Below, piece by piece: positions 18,615-28,837 of a stretch of DNA of 64,000 nt. Source of the DNA: Serpentinimonas raichei (GTDB lineage Bacteria; Pseudomonadota; Gammaproteobacteria; Burkholderiales; Burkholderiaceae_C); assembly GCF_000828895.1 (NCBI RefSeq), contig NZ_AP014568.1:657699-721698 (forward strand). Reading direction: 5' to 3'. Positions within the stretch are counted from its first letter, which is position 1. Each line of letters starts with the position of its first letter. Position numbers and translations under genes: made by a program. The notes under the pieces were generated by a model. It made no database searches. It was not told the DNA's origin and saw nothing but the letters and a program-made list of their open reading frames with translations.

Positions 18615-21600
18615 ATGTTCAATTGGATCGTTCGCAACAGCCTGAATAACCGGCTGTTCGTGCTGGTTTTTGCAGCCATTCTGATGGTTTATGGGGCCCT
18701 CACCGCCTGGCGCACGCCGGTCGATGTGTTCCCGGACCTTAACAAACCGCAGGTCACGGTGCTCACCGAAGCCGGCGGCATGGCCCCCGAGGAGGTGGAG
18801 CAACTCATCACCTTCCCAATCGAGACCGCACTCAACGGCATGCCCGGCGTGACGCGGGTGCGCTCGGTCTCGGGCATCGGCCTGTCGATCGTCTATGCCG
18901 AGTTCGACTGGGGCACCGACGTGTTTCGCAACCGCCAGCAAGTCGCCGAGCGGCTGGCGCTGGTGCGCGCGCAACTGCCGGATGAAGTCATCCCAAGCAT
19001 GGGGCCGGTGTCGTCGATCATGGGCGAGGTGATGCTGCTGGCGCTGCCGCTGCTCCCAACTGCCGATGGCACCGTCGCCACCCCGATGGAGGCACGCGAG
19101 TACGCCGACTTCGTGCTGCGCCCGCGCCTGCTCTCGATCGCCGGGGTGTCGCAGGTGATTCCGATCGGCGGCGAGGTGCGCCAGTTGCGCGTCGAGCCCG
19201 ACCCGCAGCGCATGGCGCAGTTCGGCGTCACGCTGACGCAGATCGAGGCCGCGCTGCGCGGCTTTGCCAGCAACGCCGGGGGCGGATTCATCGACCTCAA
19301 CAGCCGCGAATACCTGATTCGCCACATTGGGCGCACCAGCCGCATCGAAGACTTGCAAGGCATGGCGGTGGCCTGGCGCGAGGGGCGTCCGATCCAGTTG
19401 CAGCAGGTGGCGCAGGTGCGCTTTGCCGCCGGGCTCAAACGCGGCGACGCGGGCTTTAACGGCGCACCGGCGGTGGTGCTGAGCATCCAGAAGCAGCCCG
19501 GTGCCGACACGCTGCGCCTGACCGAGCAGATCGAGGGCGCCTTGGAGGAGCTCAAGGCCGGTCGCCCTGCCGGGCTGGCCGAGCCGCAGGTGCTGTTCAG
19601 GCAGGCCGATTTCATTCAGGCGGCCACGGGCAATGTGGCCGAGGCGCTGCGCGACGGGGCCATCATGGTGGCGATCGTGCTGTTTGCCTTTTTGCTCTCG
19701 GCGCGCACCACGCTGATCTCGCTCAGCGCCATCCCGCTCGCGCTGGCCGCCACGGCGCTGGTGTTTCACTGGCTCGGGCAGACCATCAACGTGATGACGC
19801 TGGGCGGGATTGCGATCGCCATCGGCGAGCTGGTCGATGACGCGGTGGTGGATGTGGAAAACACCTTGCGCCGCCTCAAGCAAAACCGCTTGCTGGCGCG
19901 GCCGCTGCCGGTGATCGAGGTGGTGCGCCAGGCCAGCATCGAGGTGCGCACCGGCATCGTCTATGCCACGCTGATCGTGGTGCTGGTGTTCGTGCCGCTG
20001 TTTGTGTTGCCGGGCATCGAAGGGCGGCTGTTTGCGCCGCTGGGGGTGGCGTACATCGTCTCGATCCTGGCTTCGATGGCGGTGGCCATGACCGTCACGC
20101 CAGTGCTGTGCTACTACCTGCTGCCGGGCATGAAGCGCCTGGACCACGGCGACAGCCCCTTGGTCAAGCGCCTGAAAGTCTGGGACTCGCTGCTGCTGCA
20201 CTGGTCGTTCGAGCGCGCGCGGCTGCTGTTTGCGGCGGCCTTGGTGGCGGTGTTGCTGGCGGCGGCGAGCGTGCCATTTTTTCCGCGCGCTTTCCTGCCG
20301 GCTTTCAACGAAGGCTCGCTCACGCTGGGCATGCTGATGCAGCCGGGTACCTCGCTGGAGGAGTCGAACCGCATCGGCAGGCTGGCCGAAACGCTGATCA
20401 TGGAGGTGCCGGAAGTGACGCAGGTGGGGCGCCGAACCGGGCGCGCCGAACTCGACGAGCACGCCGAGGGGGTGCATGCGTCCGAAATCGACGTCGATCT
20501 GGCGCCGAGCGAGCGCGACCGCGAGGCCATCATGGCCGACATCCGGGAGCGGCTGGCGGTGCTGCCGGTGCAGGTGGCGGTCGGGCAGCCGATCTCGCAC
20601 CGGCTGGATCACTTGCTGGCCGGGGTGCGGGCGCAGATTGCGATCAAGGTCTTTGGCGACGACACCGACACCTTGCGCGGGCTGGCGGCGCAACTGCGCC
20701 AGGAGCTGGAGGCGGTGCCGGGGCTGGTGGATTTGAGCGTCGAAAAGCAGGTGCTGATCCCGCAGATCACGGTGCGCATCGACCACCAGCGGCTGGCGCA
20801 AACCGGCTTGACGCCGGGCGAGGCGGTGCGCGTGCTGCAAGCGCTCACCGACGGCGCGCACGGGGCCGATATCGTCGATGGGCCGCGCCGCTTCGAGCTG
20901 GTGCTGCGCCTGCCGGATCAGGCGCGCAGCCCGCAGGACCTGGCCAACACGCTGATCGATACGCCCTCGGGCAGCGTGCCGGTGTCGGCCTTTGCGACGG
21001 TGGAAGTGACCGACGGCCCGAACCAGATCGGGCGCGAGAACGGGCGCCGGCGCATCGTGGTCTTTGCCAACACCGACGGCTCCGACATGGGCCGCATCAT
21101 CGCCGACGTGCGCGGCGTGATCGCGCGCAGCGAGCTGCCGCCCGGGGCCTTCATCACGCTCGAAGGGCAGTTCCAGGCGCAGGAGCAGGCCACGCGGCTG
21201 ATCGCCGGGCTGTCGCTGGTCTCCTTGCTGCTGATATTCATGGTGCTGTATTCGCGCTACAAATCGGTGCTGCTGAGCGCGATCATCATGGTCAACATCC
21301 CGCTGGCGCTGATCGGCTCGGTGGTGGCGATGTGGCTGGCGGGCGTGACGCTGTCGGTGGCCTCGATGGTGGGCTTCATCACGCTGGCCGGCATTGCGAC
21401 GCGCAACGGCATCCTCAAGATCAGCCACTACATCAACCTGTGCAAGTTCGAGGGCGAACGCTTCGGGCCTGAGATGGTGGTGCGCGGCTCGCTCGAGCGC
21501 CTGACGCCGGTGCTGATGACGGCGCTGGTGGCGGCCTTTGCGCTCACGCCCTTGCTGCTGGCGGCCGATGCGCCGGGCAAGGAGATTTTGCACCCAGTGG

Positions 21601-21755
21601 CGGTGGTGATCTTTGGCGGACTGGTGAGCTCGACCCTGCTCGACACCCTGCTCACGCCGGTGATGTACCTGCGCTACGGGCGCCGGGCAACCGAGCGCCT
21701 GGTGAATGAAACCGACACCAGCCGCGCCGATACCGAGGTGCAGGAGTCGTTCTGA
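18615..21755 (+). CDS. czcA: Heavy-metal efflux RND permease (CzcA/CusA family)
   Basis: This is the proton-driven inner-membrane pump of the tripartite system, 1046 residues, with the twelve-helix RND layout. The N-terminal helix ([20 protein letters not shown]) and [24 protein letters not shown] are typical of the heavy-metal subfamily. The helix-4 block reads [13 protein letters not shown], a variant of the DGAVVxVEN signature of Zn/Co/Cd pumps, so the substrate is uncertain. An AAAGGA ribosome-binding site precedes the ATG. It lies 19 bp after czcB and presumably shares its transcript. Confidence 0.88.
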   Translation: MFNWIVRNSLNNRLFVLVFAAILMVYGALTAWRTPVDVFPDLNKPQVTVLTEAGGMAPEEVEQLITFPIETALNGMPGVTRVRSVSGIGLSIVYAEFDWGTDVFRNRQQVAERLALVRAQLPDEVIPSMGPVSSIMGEVMLLALPLLPTADGTVATPMEAREYADFVLRPRLLSIAGVSQVIPIGGEVRQLRVEPDPQRMAQFGVTLTQIEAALRGFASNAGGGFIDLNSREYLIRHIGRTSRIEDLQGMAVAWREGRPIQLQQVAQVRFAAGLKRGDAGFNGAPAVVLSIQKQPGADTLRLTEQIEGALEELKAGRPAGLAEPQVLFRQADFIQAATGNVAEALRDGAIMVAIVLFAFLLSARTTLISLSAIPLALAATALVFHWLGQTINVMTLGGIAIAIGELVDDAVVDVENTLRRLKQNRLLARPLPVIEVVRQASIEVRTGIVYATLIVVLVFVPLFVLPGIEGRLFAPLGVAYIVSILASMAVAMTVTPVLCYYLLPGMKRLDHGDSPLVKRLKVWDSLLLHWSFERARLLFAAALVAVLLAAASVPFFPRAFLPAFNEGSLTLGMLMQPGTSLEESNRIGRLAETLIMEVPEVTQVGRRTGRAELDEHAEGVHASEIDVDLAPSERDREAIMADIRERLAVLPVQVAVGQPISHRLDHLLAGVRAQIAIKVFGDDTDTLRGLAAQLRQELEAVPGLVDLSVEKQVLIPQITVRIDHQRLAQTGLTPGEAVRVLQALTDGAHGADIVDGPRRFELVLRLPDQARSPQDLANTLIDTPSGSVPVSAFATVEVTDGPNQIGRENGRRRIVVFANTDGSDMGRIIADVRGVIARSELPPGAFITLEGQFQAQEQATRLIAGLSLVSLLLIFMVLYSRYKSVLLSAIIMVNIPLALIGSVVAMWLAGVTLSVASMVGFITLAGIATRNGILKISHYINLCKFEGERFGPEMVVRGSLERLTPVLMTALVAAFALTPLLLAADAPGKEILHPVAVVIFGGLVSSTLLDTLLTPVMYLRYGRRATERLVNETDTSRADTEVQESF

Positions 21756-21874
21756 ATGCTGGCAACCCAGGCCCGGCCGCAGCCTGCGCTGGTTCACAAT
21801 CCGCTTCGATGCGGCGTTGAATCGGCGCTCAATGCGGCCAGTTCCTCAACTTTTTATGTGCAACGGAGAATGAA

Positions 21875-22246
21875 ATGCAAAAACGGTACTTGATGGCGGC
21901 CCTGCTGGGCCTGTCGATGATCGGCTTCAACGCCCACGCCCACGGCGCGCCGAAAGCGCAGCACGGCGGCGTGGTGCAGGTGGCGGCCGACTTGGGTTTT
22001 GAGCTGGTGGCGCGCGGCGCGCAGGCGCAGATTTTTGTTGACGACCACGGCAAACCGGCCAACGTGAGCCAGATGACGGGCCAGCTCACCGTGTTGCAAG
22101 GGGCCACGCGCACCCAAGGCGCGCTGGCCCCGGCCGGCCCCAACATGCTGCAAGCCAATGTGCAACTGGCCCCAGGCGCGCGCGCCGTGGCGACCATCAA
22201 CCGGCCCAATCAACCAGCGATCACGGTGCGCTTCGTGGTCAAGTAA
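21875..22246 (+). CDS. Small exported protein following the RND pump gene
   Basis: A 123-residue protein with a signal peptide (ALLGLSMIGFNAHA) exposing a mature N terminus HGAPKAQHGGVVQ. Small beta-rich exported proteins starting with His-Gly are common after czcA-type genes in Comamonadaceae. A periplasmic metal-binding role is likely but unproven. A CGGAG ribosome-binding site sits 8 bp before the ATG. It is 119 bp after the pump gene, so it may have its own promoter or be the last gene of the operon. It is convergent with fabI. Confidence 0.6.
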   Translation: MQKRYLMAALLGLSMIGFNAHAHGAPKAQHGGVVQVAADLGFELVARGAQAQIFVDDHGKPANVSQMTGQLTVLQGATRTQGALAPAGPNMLQANVQLAPGARAVATINRPNQPAITVRFVVK

Positions 22247-22256
22247 GGGCGGCGAT

Positions 22257-23066
22257 TCAGGCCACTTGCTGGCTGTCGCGGCTGATGCCGGCGGTCTGGC
22301 TGAAGCCGCAGTCCACGTAGGTGATCTCGGCCGTCACACCAGCGGCCAAGTCGCTGAGCAAGAAGGCGGCCACGTTGCCCACGTCGTCGATGGTCACGTT
22401 GCGCCGCAGCGGCGCGGCGTCGGCCACCATGCCCAGCAGCTTGCCAAAGTCTTTGATGCCGCTGGCGGCTAGGGTGCGGATCGGGCCGGCGCTGACGCCG
22501 TTGACGCGGATGCTGCGCCCATCGTCGAGCCGCCCCACGGCTTCGGCCAGGTAGCGCACGCTGGCCTCTAGGCTGGCTTTGGCCAGGCCCATGGTGTTGT
22601 AGTGCGGAACGGTGCGCAGCGCGCCCAAGTAGCTGAGGGTCAGCAGGGCCGAGCGGTCGTTCAGGAAGGGCAGGGCGGCCTTGGCCAGCGCCGGGAAGCT
22701 GTAGGCGCTGATGTCGTGTGCCACGCGAAAGGCCTCGCGGCTCAGGCCGTCGAGCAGGTTGCCGGCAATGGCCTCGCGCGGGGCAAAGCCGATGCTGTGC
22801 ACAAAGCCATCGAAACGCGGCCAGTGCGCCGACAAATCGAGGAACAGGCGCTCGATCTGCTCGTCGTCGGCCACATCGCAGTCGAACACCAGTTTGGAGT
22901 CGAACTCGGCGGCAAAATCGGTGATCCGATCGCGGAAGCGCTCCCCCACGTAGCTAAACGCCAGCTCGGCCCCCTGCGCGTGACAGGCCCGGGCGATGCC
23001 GTAGGCGATGGAGCGGTTGGACAACACGCCCGTGATCAAGAACTTTTTACCAGCCAGAAAACCCAT
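22257..23066 (-). CDS. fabI: Enoyl-[acyl-carrier-protein] reductase (NADH) FabI
   Basis: FabI catalyses the last step of each fatty-acid elongation round. It is a short-chain dehydrogenase fold with the divergent FabI nucleotide motif (GVLSNRSIAYGIA) and catalytic Tyr156 and Lys163 in YNTMGLAKAS. The substrate-loop region GIKDFGKLLGM is present. The ATG at 23066 (MGFLAGKKFLITG) has AGGAG upstream on the minus strand; the frame continues to 23111 but without homology. 269 residues. It is divergent from the peptide-transporter operon, with a 37 bp shared gap. Confidence 0.96.
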   Translation of the reverse strand: MGFLAGKKFLITGVLSNRSIAYGIARACHAQGAELAFSYVGERFRDRITDFAAEFDSKLVFDCDVADDEQIERLFLDLSAHWPRFDGFVHSIGFAPREAIAGNLLDGLSREAFRVAHDISAYSFPALAKAALPFLNDRSALLTLSYLGALRTVPHYNTMGLAKASLEASVRYLAEAVGRLDDGRSIRVNGVSAGPIRTLAASGIKDFGKLLGMVADAAPLRRNVTIDDVGNVAAFLLSDLAAGVTAEITYVDCGFSQTAGISRDSQQVA

Positions 23067-23082
23067 GCGTCGTGCTCCTGAG

Positions 23083-23111
23083 AATATAGGGCAGAATTGT
23101 CGCATGAGCAA
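23083..23111 (-). promoter_or_regulatory. Candidate sigma-70 promoter of fabI
   Basis: On the minus strand TTGCTC (23111-23106) and TATATT (23088-23083) are separated by 17 bp. The -10 matches consensus at five of six positions and the -35 at three. The -35 lies over the first codons of the divergent transporter gene, so the two transcription starts would compete for space. Confidence 0.45.
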
Positions 23112-24990
23112 GTGGTCGTCTTGGGTGTCGGGTTTGCGCGGCTGGCGCGGGCTCTTGCTCGCCTGGCTGCTGCTGGCGGGCGCACCGGCGTGGGCGGCGC
23201 ACGGCTACGCCCAGTTTGGCGAGTTGGCGCTGCCGCCCGGCTTTGCGCACTTTCCCTACGTCAACCCGAACGCACCCAAAGGCGGCGAGATCACGCTGGT
23301 TTCGCCCACGCGCATCACCAATTTCGACAAGTTCAACCCCTTCACCCTGCGCGGCACGGCGCCGCCGGGGCTGTTTGGTTTGCTGTTCGAGACCTTGCTC
23401 ACCCCCAGCCTGAACGAGCCCGCCGCCGCCTACGGCCTGCTGGCCGATGACGTGCAAGTGGCCCCCGACGGCCGTTCGGTCACTTTCCGCCTGCACCCGC
23501 AGGCGCGTTTTCACAACGGCGACCCGGTGCTGGCCGAAGACGTGCGGCACTCCTTCGAGACCCTCATCGGCCCCCAGGCGGCACCGCAGTTTCGCAGTTT
23601 TTTCAGCGAAGTGACGGGGGTGCGGGTGCTGGGCGAGCGGCTGCTGCGCTTCGATTTCGCGCGCGCCAACCCGGAGCTGCCGCTGGTCATCGGCAGCCTG
23701 CCGGTGTTCAGCCGCCAGTGGGGCGTGGTCGATGGGGTGCGGCTGCCTTTCGACCAGATCGTGATGCAGCACCCGATCGCTTCCGGCCCCTACCGCATCG
23801 GGCGCATGAGCTTTGGGCGCGACATCACGTTCGAGCGCGACCCCACCTGGTGGGCGCAAAACCTGAATGTGCGCCGTGGCATGTTCAACTTTGACCGCAT
23901 CACCTACAAAATCTACCGCGACCCGACGGCGCAGGTGCAGGCCTTCCTGGCGGGCGAGTTCGACTACATGCAGTCTTTTATCTCGCGCGAATGGGCGCGG
24001 GCGCTCACCGGGCGGCCGTTTGACCGGGGCGAGATCATCAAGCGCGAGCTGGCGCACGCCAACGCGGGCGATTTCCAGGGCTTTTTGTTCAACACCCGCC
24101 GGCCCCAGTTCCAGGACCCGCGTGTGCGCGAGGCGCTGGCGCTGACGCTGGACTTCGAGTGGATGAATCGGCAACTGTTCTTCAATTCCTTCGAGCGCAT
24201 GCGCGGCTTCTTTGTGGCCAGCGACTTTGAAGCCCGTGGCCTGCCCGGGCCGGATGAGCTGGCGCTGCTGGAGCCGCTGCGCGCCCAGTTGCCGCCCCAG
24301 GTGTTCACGCAGCCGGTGCCGCTGCCCAGCGTGACGCGGCTGGAGCTTGACTCCGGCCAGACCCTGCGCGACCACCTGCGCCGTGCCCGCGACCTGCTGG
24401 CCGAGGCCGGCTGGCGCTACCGCGACGGCGCGCTGCGCAACGCCCAGGGCCAAGCCTTCACGCTCGAATTCCTCGACAGCGGCGGCGGCATGGGCCGGGT
24501 GGTGACGCCGATGCAGAACAACCTGCGCCGCTTGGGCATCGAATCGAGCTACCGGGTGATCGACTTTGCCCTGTTGCAGCAGCGCCTGGACCGCTTCGAT
24601 TTCGACGTCATCAGCACGCGCTGGCTGGGCAGCGAGGCCCCCGGCGCCGAGCTGCTGGACCGCTTCGGCTCGGCGGCCGCAGATACCGAGGGGTCGAGCA
24701 ACCTGATCGGGGTGCGCGACCCGGCCGTGGATGCGCTGCTGCACCGCGCCGTGGCGGCGCGCACCCGGCCCGAGCTGGTGACGACGCTGCGCGCACTCGA
24801 TCGGGTGCTGCGGCACCAGCACCTGGTGATCCCGCACTGGTTTGGCAGCACGCACCGCATCGCCTACCGCGCCGGGCGCTTCGAGCAGCCGGCCGTGCTG
24901 CCGCGCTACTTCCAGCCCGAGGGCTGGATTCTGGCCACCTGGTGGGCCAGCGAGGCCAACCGCAACCCGCCCCCAGGGCGCAGGCGCTAA
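23104..24990 (+). CDS. yejA: Extracellular solute-binding protein, YejA-like (oligopeptide/microcin C type)
   Basis: This is the periplasmic SBP_bac_5 receptor of an ABC importer for peptides. A signal peptide (GLLLAWLLLAGAPAWAAHG) precedes the YejA-type opening FPYVNPNAPKGGEITL and FDKFNPFTLRG. The typical ARFHNGDPVLAEDVRHSF block follows. The ATG at 23104 sits 6 bp after a CAGAAT -10-like hexamer. 628 residues. It is followed by yejB, yejE and yejF with 4 bp or negative spacing, so it is one operon. Confidence 0.88.
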   Translation: MSKWSSWVSGLRGWRGLLLAWLLLAGAPAWAAHGYAQFGELALPPGFAHFPYVNPNAPKGGEITLVSPTRITNFDKFNPFTLRGTAPPGLFGLLFETLLTPSLNEPAAAYGLLADDVQVAPDGRSVTFRLHPQARFHNGDPVLAEDVRHSFETLIGPQAAPQFRSFFSEVTGVRVLGERLLRFDFARANPELPLVIGSLPVFSRQWGVVDGVRLPFDQIVMQHPIASGPYRIGRMSFGRDITFERDPTWWAQNLNVRRGMFNFDRITYKIYRDPTAQVQAFLAGEFDYMQSFISREWARALTGRPFDRGEIIKRELAHANAGDFQGFLFNTRRPQFQDPRVREALALTLDFEWMNRQLFFNSFERMRGFFVASDFEARGLPGPDELALLEPLRAQLPPQVFTQPVPLPSVTRLELDSGQTLRDHLRRARDLLAEAGWRYRDGALRNAQGQAFTLEFLDSGGGMGRVVTPMQNNLRRLGIESSYRVIDFALLQQRLDRFDFDVISTRWLGSEAPGAELLDRFGSAAADTEGSSNLIGVRDPAVDALLHRAVAARTRPELVTTLRALDRVLRHQHLVIPHWFGSTHRIAYRAGRFEQPAVLPRYFQPEGWILATWWASEANRNPPPGRRR

Positions 24991-24994
24991 CAGC

Positions 24995-26029
24995 ATGTGG
25001 CTCTACATCCTCAAGCGGCTGCTGCTGATGATCCCGACCCTGTTCGGCATCCTGCTGCTGACCTTCGTCATCATCCAGTTCGTTCCCGGCGGGCCGGTGG
25101 AGCAGATGGTGGCGCAGTTGCAGGGGCGCGACGTGGGCGGCGAGGGCGCGGCGGCGGCCGGGGCCGGCTTTCAGGGCCGCCAGGGGCTGGACGAGGCGCG
25201 CATCGAAGAAATCCGCCGCCTCTACGGCTTCGATCTGCCGGCGCACGAGCGCTTCATCCAGATGGTCGGGCAGTTTTTGCGCTTCGACCTCGGGCAGAGC
25301 TTTTTTCACCACCAGTCGGTCTGGCAGTTGATCGTCGAGCGGCTGCCGGTCTCGATCAGCCTCGGGCTGTGGACGTTTCTGATCAGCTACGCGATCTCGA
25401 TTCCGCTCGGCATCGCCAAGGCGGTGCGCGCGGGCAGCCGCTTCGACACCGCCACCAGCGTGCTGGTGCTGGTCGGCTTTGCCATACCCGGCTTCGTGCT
25501 CGGGGTGGCGCTGCTGGTGATTTTTGGCGGCCAGTTGCAGTGGTTCCCGCTGCGCGGGCTGGTGTCGAGCGACTGGCACCAGCTCAGCCTGGGGGCGCAG
25601 ATCGTCGATTACCTGTGGCACATCACGCTGCCGGTCACGGCCAGCGTGCTCGGGGCCTTTGCCATCACCACCATGCTGACCAAAAATTCGCTGCTCGAAG
25701 AAATCCGCAAGCAGTACGTGCTCACCGCGCGCGCCAAGGGCCTGAGCGAGCGCCGCGTGCTCTACAAACACGTGTTTCGCAACGCCCTGATCCCCATCGT
25801 CACCGCCTTTCCGGCCGCCTTTGTCGGTGCCTTCTTTGCCAGCGCGCTCTTAATCGAAACCCTGTTTTCGCTCGAGGGGCTGGGGCTGCTGGGCTTTGAG
25901 AGCGTGATCCGGCGCGACTTCCCCGTGGTCATGGGCACGCTGTACTTTTTTGCCCTGATTGCGCTGGTCACGCGCCTGATCAGCGATTTGTGCTACGTCT
26001 GGGTCGATCCCCGTGTCCGCTTCGATTGA
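24995..26029 (+). CDS. yejB: ABC transporter permease YejB-like
   Basis: This membrane subunit belongs to the peptide importer. It starts with MWLYILKRLLLMIPTLFGILLLTF, the usual first helix of DppB/YejB permeases, and has a periplasmic insert of YejB type (about residues 30-75). The EAA-loop signature is in the segment ending ARAKGLSERRVLYKHVFRNAL. About six helices. 344 residues. The frame is open upstream inside yejA, but the ATG at 24995 is 4 bp after the yejA stop. It overlaps yejE by 17 bp. Confidence 0.92.
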   Translation: MWLYILKRLLLMIPTLFGILLLTFVIIQFVPGGPVEQMVAQLQGRDVGGEGAAAAGAGFQGRQGLDEARIEEIRRLYGFDLPAHERFIQMVGQFLRFDLGQSFFHHQSVWQLIVERLPVSISLGLWTFLISYAISIPLGIAKAVRAGSRFDTATSVLVLVGFAIPGFVLGVALLVIFGGQLQWFPLRGLVSSDWHQLSLGAQIVDYLWHITLPVTASVLGAFAITTMLTKNSLLEEIRKQYVLTARAKGLSERRVLYKHVFRNALIPIVTAFPAAFVGAFFASALLIETLFSLEGLGLLGFESVIRRDFPVVMGTLYFFALIALVTRLISDLCYVWVDPRVRFD

Positions 26030-27065
26030 CACCCTGCCGCCCTCGCTCGGCCCCTGGCAGTTGGCTTGGCAGCGCTTTCGCCGGCACCGGCTGGGTTTTT
26101 ACAGCCTGATCATTTTCCTCACCCTGTTCGTGCTCAGCCTGGGCGCGGAATTGCTCTCGAACGACAAACCGCTGCTGGCGCACTACCAGGGGCAGACTTT
26201 TGTGCCGCTGCTGCACAACCCGCCCGAAACCGCTTTCGGCGGCGACTTCGAAACCCCGACCGACTTTCTCGACCCCTTCATCCAGCGCCAGTTCGAGCAG
26301 CCCGGCAACTGGGCGCTGTTTGCGCCCAACCGCTACCACCACAGCACCATCAACTACTTCGCCCCCGAACCGCACCCCTCGCCGCCCTCGGCCCAGAACT
26401 GGCTCGGCACCGACGACCGCGGCCGCGACGTCGCCGCTCGGCTGCTGTATGGCTTCAGGCTCTCGGTCTTGTTTGCGCTGGCGCTCACGGCGGTGGGGGT
26501 GCTGCTGGGCGTGCTGGCCGGGGCCGTCCAGGGCTATTACGGCGGCCGGGTCGATCTGGTGGGGCAGCGCTTCATCGAGGTCTGGGGTTCCATGCCCGAG
26601 CTGTATTTGTTGATCATTTTTTCGGCGCTGTTCGAGCCCGGCATTCTGGTGCTGCTGATCTTGCTCAGCCTGTTTGGCTGGATGGGCCTGAGCGACTACG
26701 TGCGCGCCGAATTTTTGCGCAACCGCCAGCTCGACTACGTGCGCGCCGCGCGTGCGCTGGGCTTGAGCAACTGGCAGATCATCCGCCGCCACATCCTGCC
26801 CAACAGCCTCACGCCGGTGGTCACCTTTCTGCCGTTTCGCATGAGCGCGGCCATCATGGCCTTGACCGCGCTCGATTTTCTGGGCCTCGGGGTGCCGCCC
26901 GGTACGCCCTCGCTGGGCGAGCTGCTGGCGCAGGGCAAGAACAACATCGACGCCTGGTGGATTTCGCTCAGCACCTTTGCCGTGCTGGTCATCACCCTGC
27001 TGCTGCTGACCTTCATGGGCGATGCCCTGCGCGACGCGCTCGACCCCCGAAAGGTGCAGCGGTGA
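26013..27065 (+). CDS. yejE: ABC transporter permease YejE-like
   Basis: Second permease of the peptide importer. The first helix is RLGFYSLIIFLTLFVLSLGAELLSNDKP, and the long periplasmic insert (residues 55-120) with NWLGTDDRGRDVAARLLYGFRLSVLF is typical of YejE/DppC. The EAA loop is RAARALGLSNWQIIRRHILPNSL. The start is GTG at 26013, inside the yejB 3' end. 350 residues. The TGA stop is shared with the yejF GTG (GTGA). Confidence 0.92.
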   Translation: MSASIDTLPPSLGPWQLAWQRFRRHRLGFYSLIIFLTLFVLSLGAELLSNDKPLLAHYQGQTFVPLLHNPPETAFGGDFETPTDFLDPFIQRQFEQPGNWALFAPNRYHHSTINYFAPEPHPSPPSAQNWLGTDDRGRDVAARLLYGFRLSVLFALALTAVGVLLGVLAGAVQGYYGGRVDLVGQRFIEVWGSMPELYLLIIFSALFEPGILVLLILLSLFGWMGLSDYVRAEFLRNRQLDYVRAARALGLSNWQIIRRHILPNSLTPVVTFLPFRMSAAIMALTALDFLGLGVPPGTPSLGELLAQGKNNIDAWWISLSTFAVLVITLLLLTFMGDALRDALDPRKVQR

Positions 27066-28837
27066 AGCCGATGCAGCCCGATTCCGATCAGCCCACCCGC
27101 GAAGCCAGCACGGGGCCGCCGCTGCTGCAAGTGCGCGGCCTGCGCGTGGCGTTTGGCGGGCAGGAAGTGGTGCATGGGATCGATTTCGAGCTCGCCGCTG
27201 GTGAGCGGCTGGCGCTGGTGGGCGAATCGGGCTCGGGCAAAACGGTGTCGGCGCTGAGCCTGCTGCGCCTTATGCCCGAGGCCGAGGTGCATGGGTGCGC
27301 GCTGCTGCAAGGGCGCGACCTGTTGCAGTTGAGCGAGCGCGAGCTGCGCGGGGTGCGCGGCGACGAGGTGGCCTGCATCTTCCAGGAGCCCATGACGGCG
27401 CTCAATCCGCTCTACACCGTGGGCAACCAGATCGGCGAAATCCTGCTCTACAAAAAAGGCTTGAGCCCGCGCCAGGCCGATGCGCGGGTGGTGGAGCTGC
27501 TGGCCGCCACCGGCATGCCCGAACCGGCGCGGCGTGCCCGCGCCTACCCGCACCAGCTCAGCGGCGGCCAGCGCCAGCGCGCCATGATCGCCATGGCGCT
27601 GGCCAGCGAGCCCCGCTTGCTGATCGCCGACGAGCCCACCACCGCCCTCGACGCCAGCCTGCGCACCCAGATGCTGGAGCTGTTGGGCACGCTGCAGCAG
27701 CGCCTCGGGATGGCGCTGCTGCTGATCACGCACGACCTGCACCTGGTGCAGCGCTTTGCCGACCGGGTGCTGGTGATGGAGCGTGGCCACCTGGTGGAGC
27801 AAGGCCCGGTGCAGCGCGTGTTCGAGCAGGCGCAGCACCCCTACACGCGCCGCTTGCTGGGCAGCCGCCCCCGGCGCGGGTTCGGGCCGCAGCCACCGGT
27901 TGCAGCAGAACCCGTGCTGCGCGCGCGCCAACTGGTGGTGGCCTACGAGGTGCCGCGTCCCGGTTTGGCGGGCTGGTTTCGCAGCGGCCGCTTCGAGGCC
28001 GTGCGCGGCATCGATTTCGAGCTGCCGCCCGGGCGCACGCTGGGTGTGGTGGGCGAGTCGGGTTCGGGCAAATCCACGCTGGCACTGGCCGCACTCGGGC
28101 TGCTGCGGCACCAGGGCGAGTTGCAGATCATGGGCCAGGCTTGGGGCGACCCCGGCGTGGGCCAGGGGCGCGCCAACACGCCGCGACTGCGCCGCCTGCG
28201 CCAGCAGGTGCAGGTGGTGTTCCAAGACCCCTATTCCAGCCTGTCGCCGCGCCTGAACATCGAGCAGATCGTGGGCGAGGGTTTGCTCATCCATGAGCCG
28301 CTGTTGAGCGTGGAGCAGCGCCGCACGCGCGTGCTGCAGGCGCTGCACGAAGTTGGGCTGCTGCCCGAGGCGCCGACAGTGGACGCGCAAGGCGCACCAA
28401 ACGCCCAAGGGCAGCACAACCAGGCGCTGCTGCGCTGGTTGCAGCGCTACCCGCACGAGTTTTCGGGCGGCCAGCGCCAGCGCATCGCCATCGCGCGCGC
28501 CCTGATCCTGCAGCCGCGCCTGCTGGTGCTCGACGAGCCCACTTCGGCGCTCGACGTCACGGTGCAGCAGCAGGTGCTGGAGCTGCTGCTGCGGCTGCAG
28601 CGCCAGCATGGCCTGAGCTACCTGCTCATCACGCACGACCTGGACGTGATCTGGGCCTTGGCGCACCACGTCATGGTGTTGCAGGGCGGGGCGGTGGTCG
28701 AGCAAGGCAGCGCCGAGCAGGTGTTACAGTCACCCCAGCACTCCTACACGCAAAGCCTGCTGCAAGCCTGTGCGCCGCTGTCGCAGAGCGCCCCAGCGAG
28801 CCAGACCAGTCAGACCGACCAGAGCCACGAAGGCTAG
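27062..28837 (+). CDS. yejF: ABC transporter ATP-binding protein YejF-like (two ATPase domains)
   Basis: This is the energy-coupling subunit of the peptide importer, with two fused ABC domains. Domain 1 has Walker A GESGSGKT and signature LSGGQRQR; domain 2 has GESGSGKS and FSGGQRQR, each followed by a Walker B Asp-Glu pair (IADEPTTALD and VLDEPTSALD). The GTG at 27062 overlaps the yejE stop and has AAGG 8 bp upstream; ATG 27071 is an alternative. 591 residues. Confidence 0.92.
   Translation: MKPMQPDSDQPTREASTGPPLLQVRGLRVAFGGQEVVHGIDFELAAGERLALVGESGSGKTVSALSLLRLMPEAEVHGCALLQGRDLLQLSERELRGVRGDEVACIFQEPMTALNPLYTVGNQIGEILLYKKGLSPRQADARVVELLAATGMPEPARRARAYPHQLSGGQRQRAMIAMALASEPRLLIADEPTTALDASLRTQMLELLGTLQQRLGMALLLITHDLHLVQRFADRVLVMERGHLVEQGPVQRVFEQAQHPYTRRLLGSRPRRGFGPQPPVAAEPVLRARQLVVAYEVPRPGLAGWFRSGRFEAVRGIDFELPPGRTLGVVGESGSGKSTLALAALGLLRHQGELQIMGQAWGDPGVGQGRANTPRLRRLRQQVQVVFQDPYSSLSPRLNIEQIVGEGLLIHEPLLSVEQRRTRVLQALHEVGLLPEAPTVDAQGAPNAQGQHNQALLRWLQRYPHEFSGGQRQRIAIARALILQPRLLVLDEPTSALDVTVQQQVLELLLRLQRQHGLSYLLITHDLDVIWALAHHVMVLQGGAVVEQGSAEQVLQSPQHSYTQSLLQACAPLSQSAPASQTSQTDQSHEG

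Noticed and set aside
18495..21797. 1100-codon open frame on the minus strand opposite czcA
   Set aside because: It is a GC-rich shadow: the plus-strand frame has clear RND motifs, while the opposite translation is low-complexity and matches no family.
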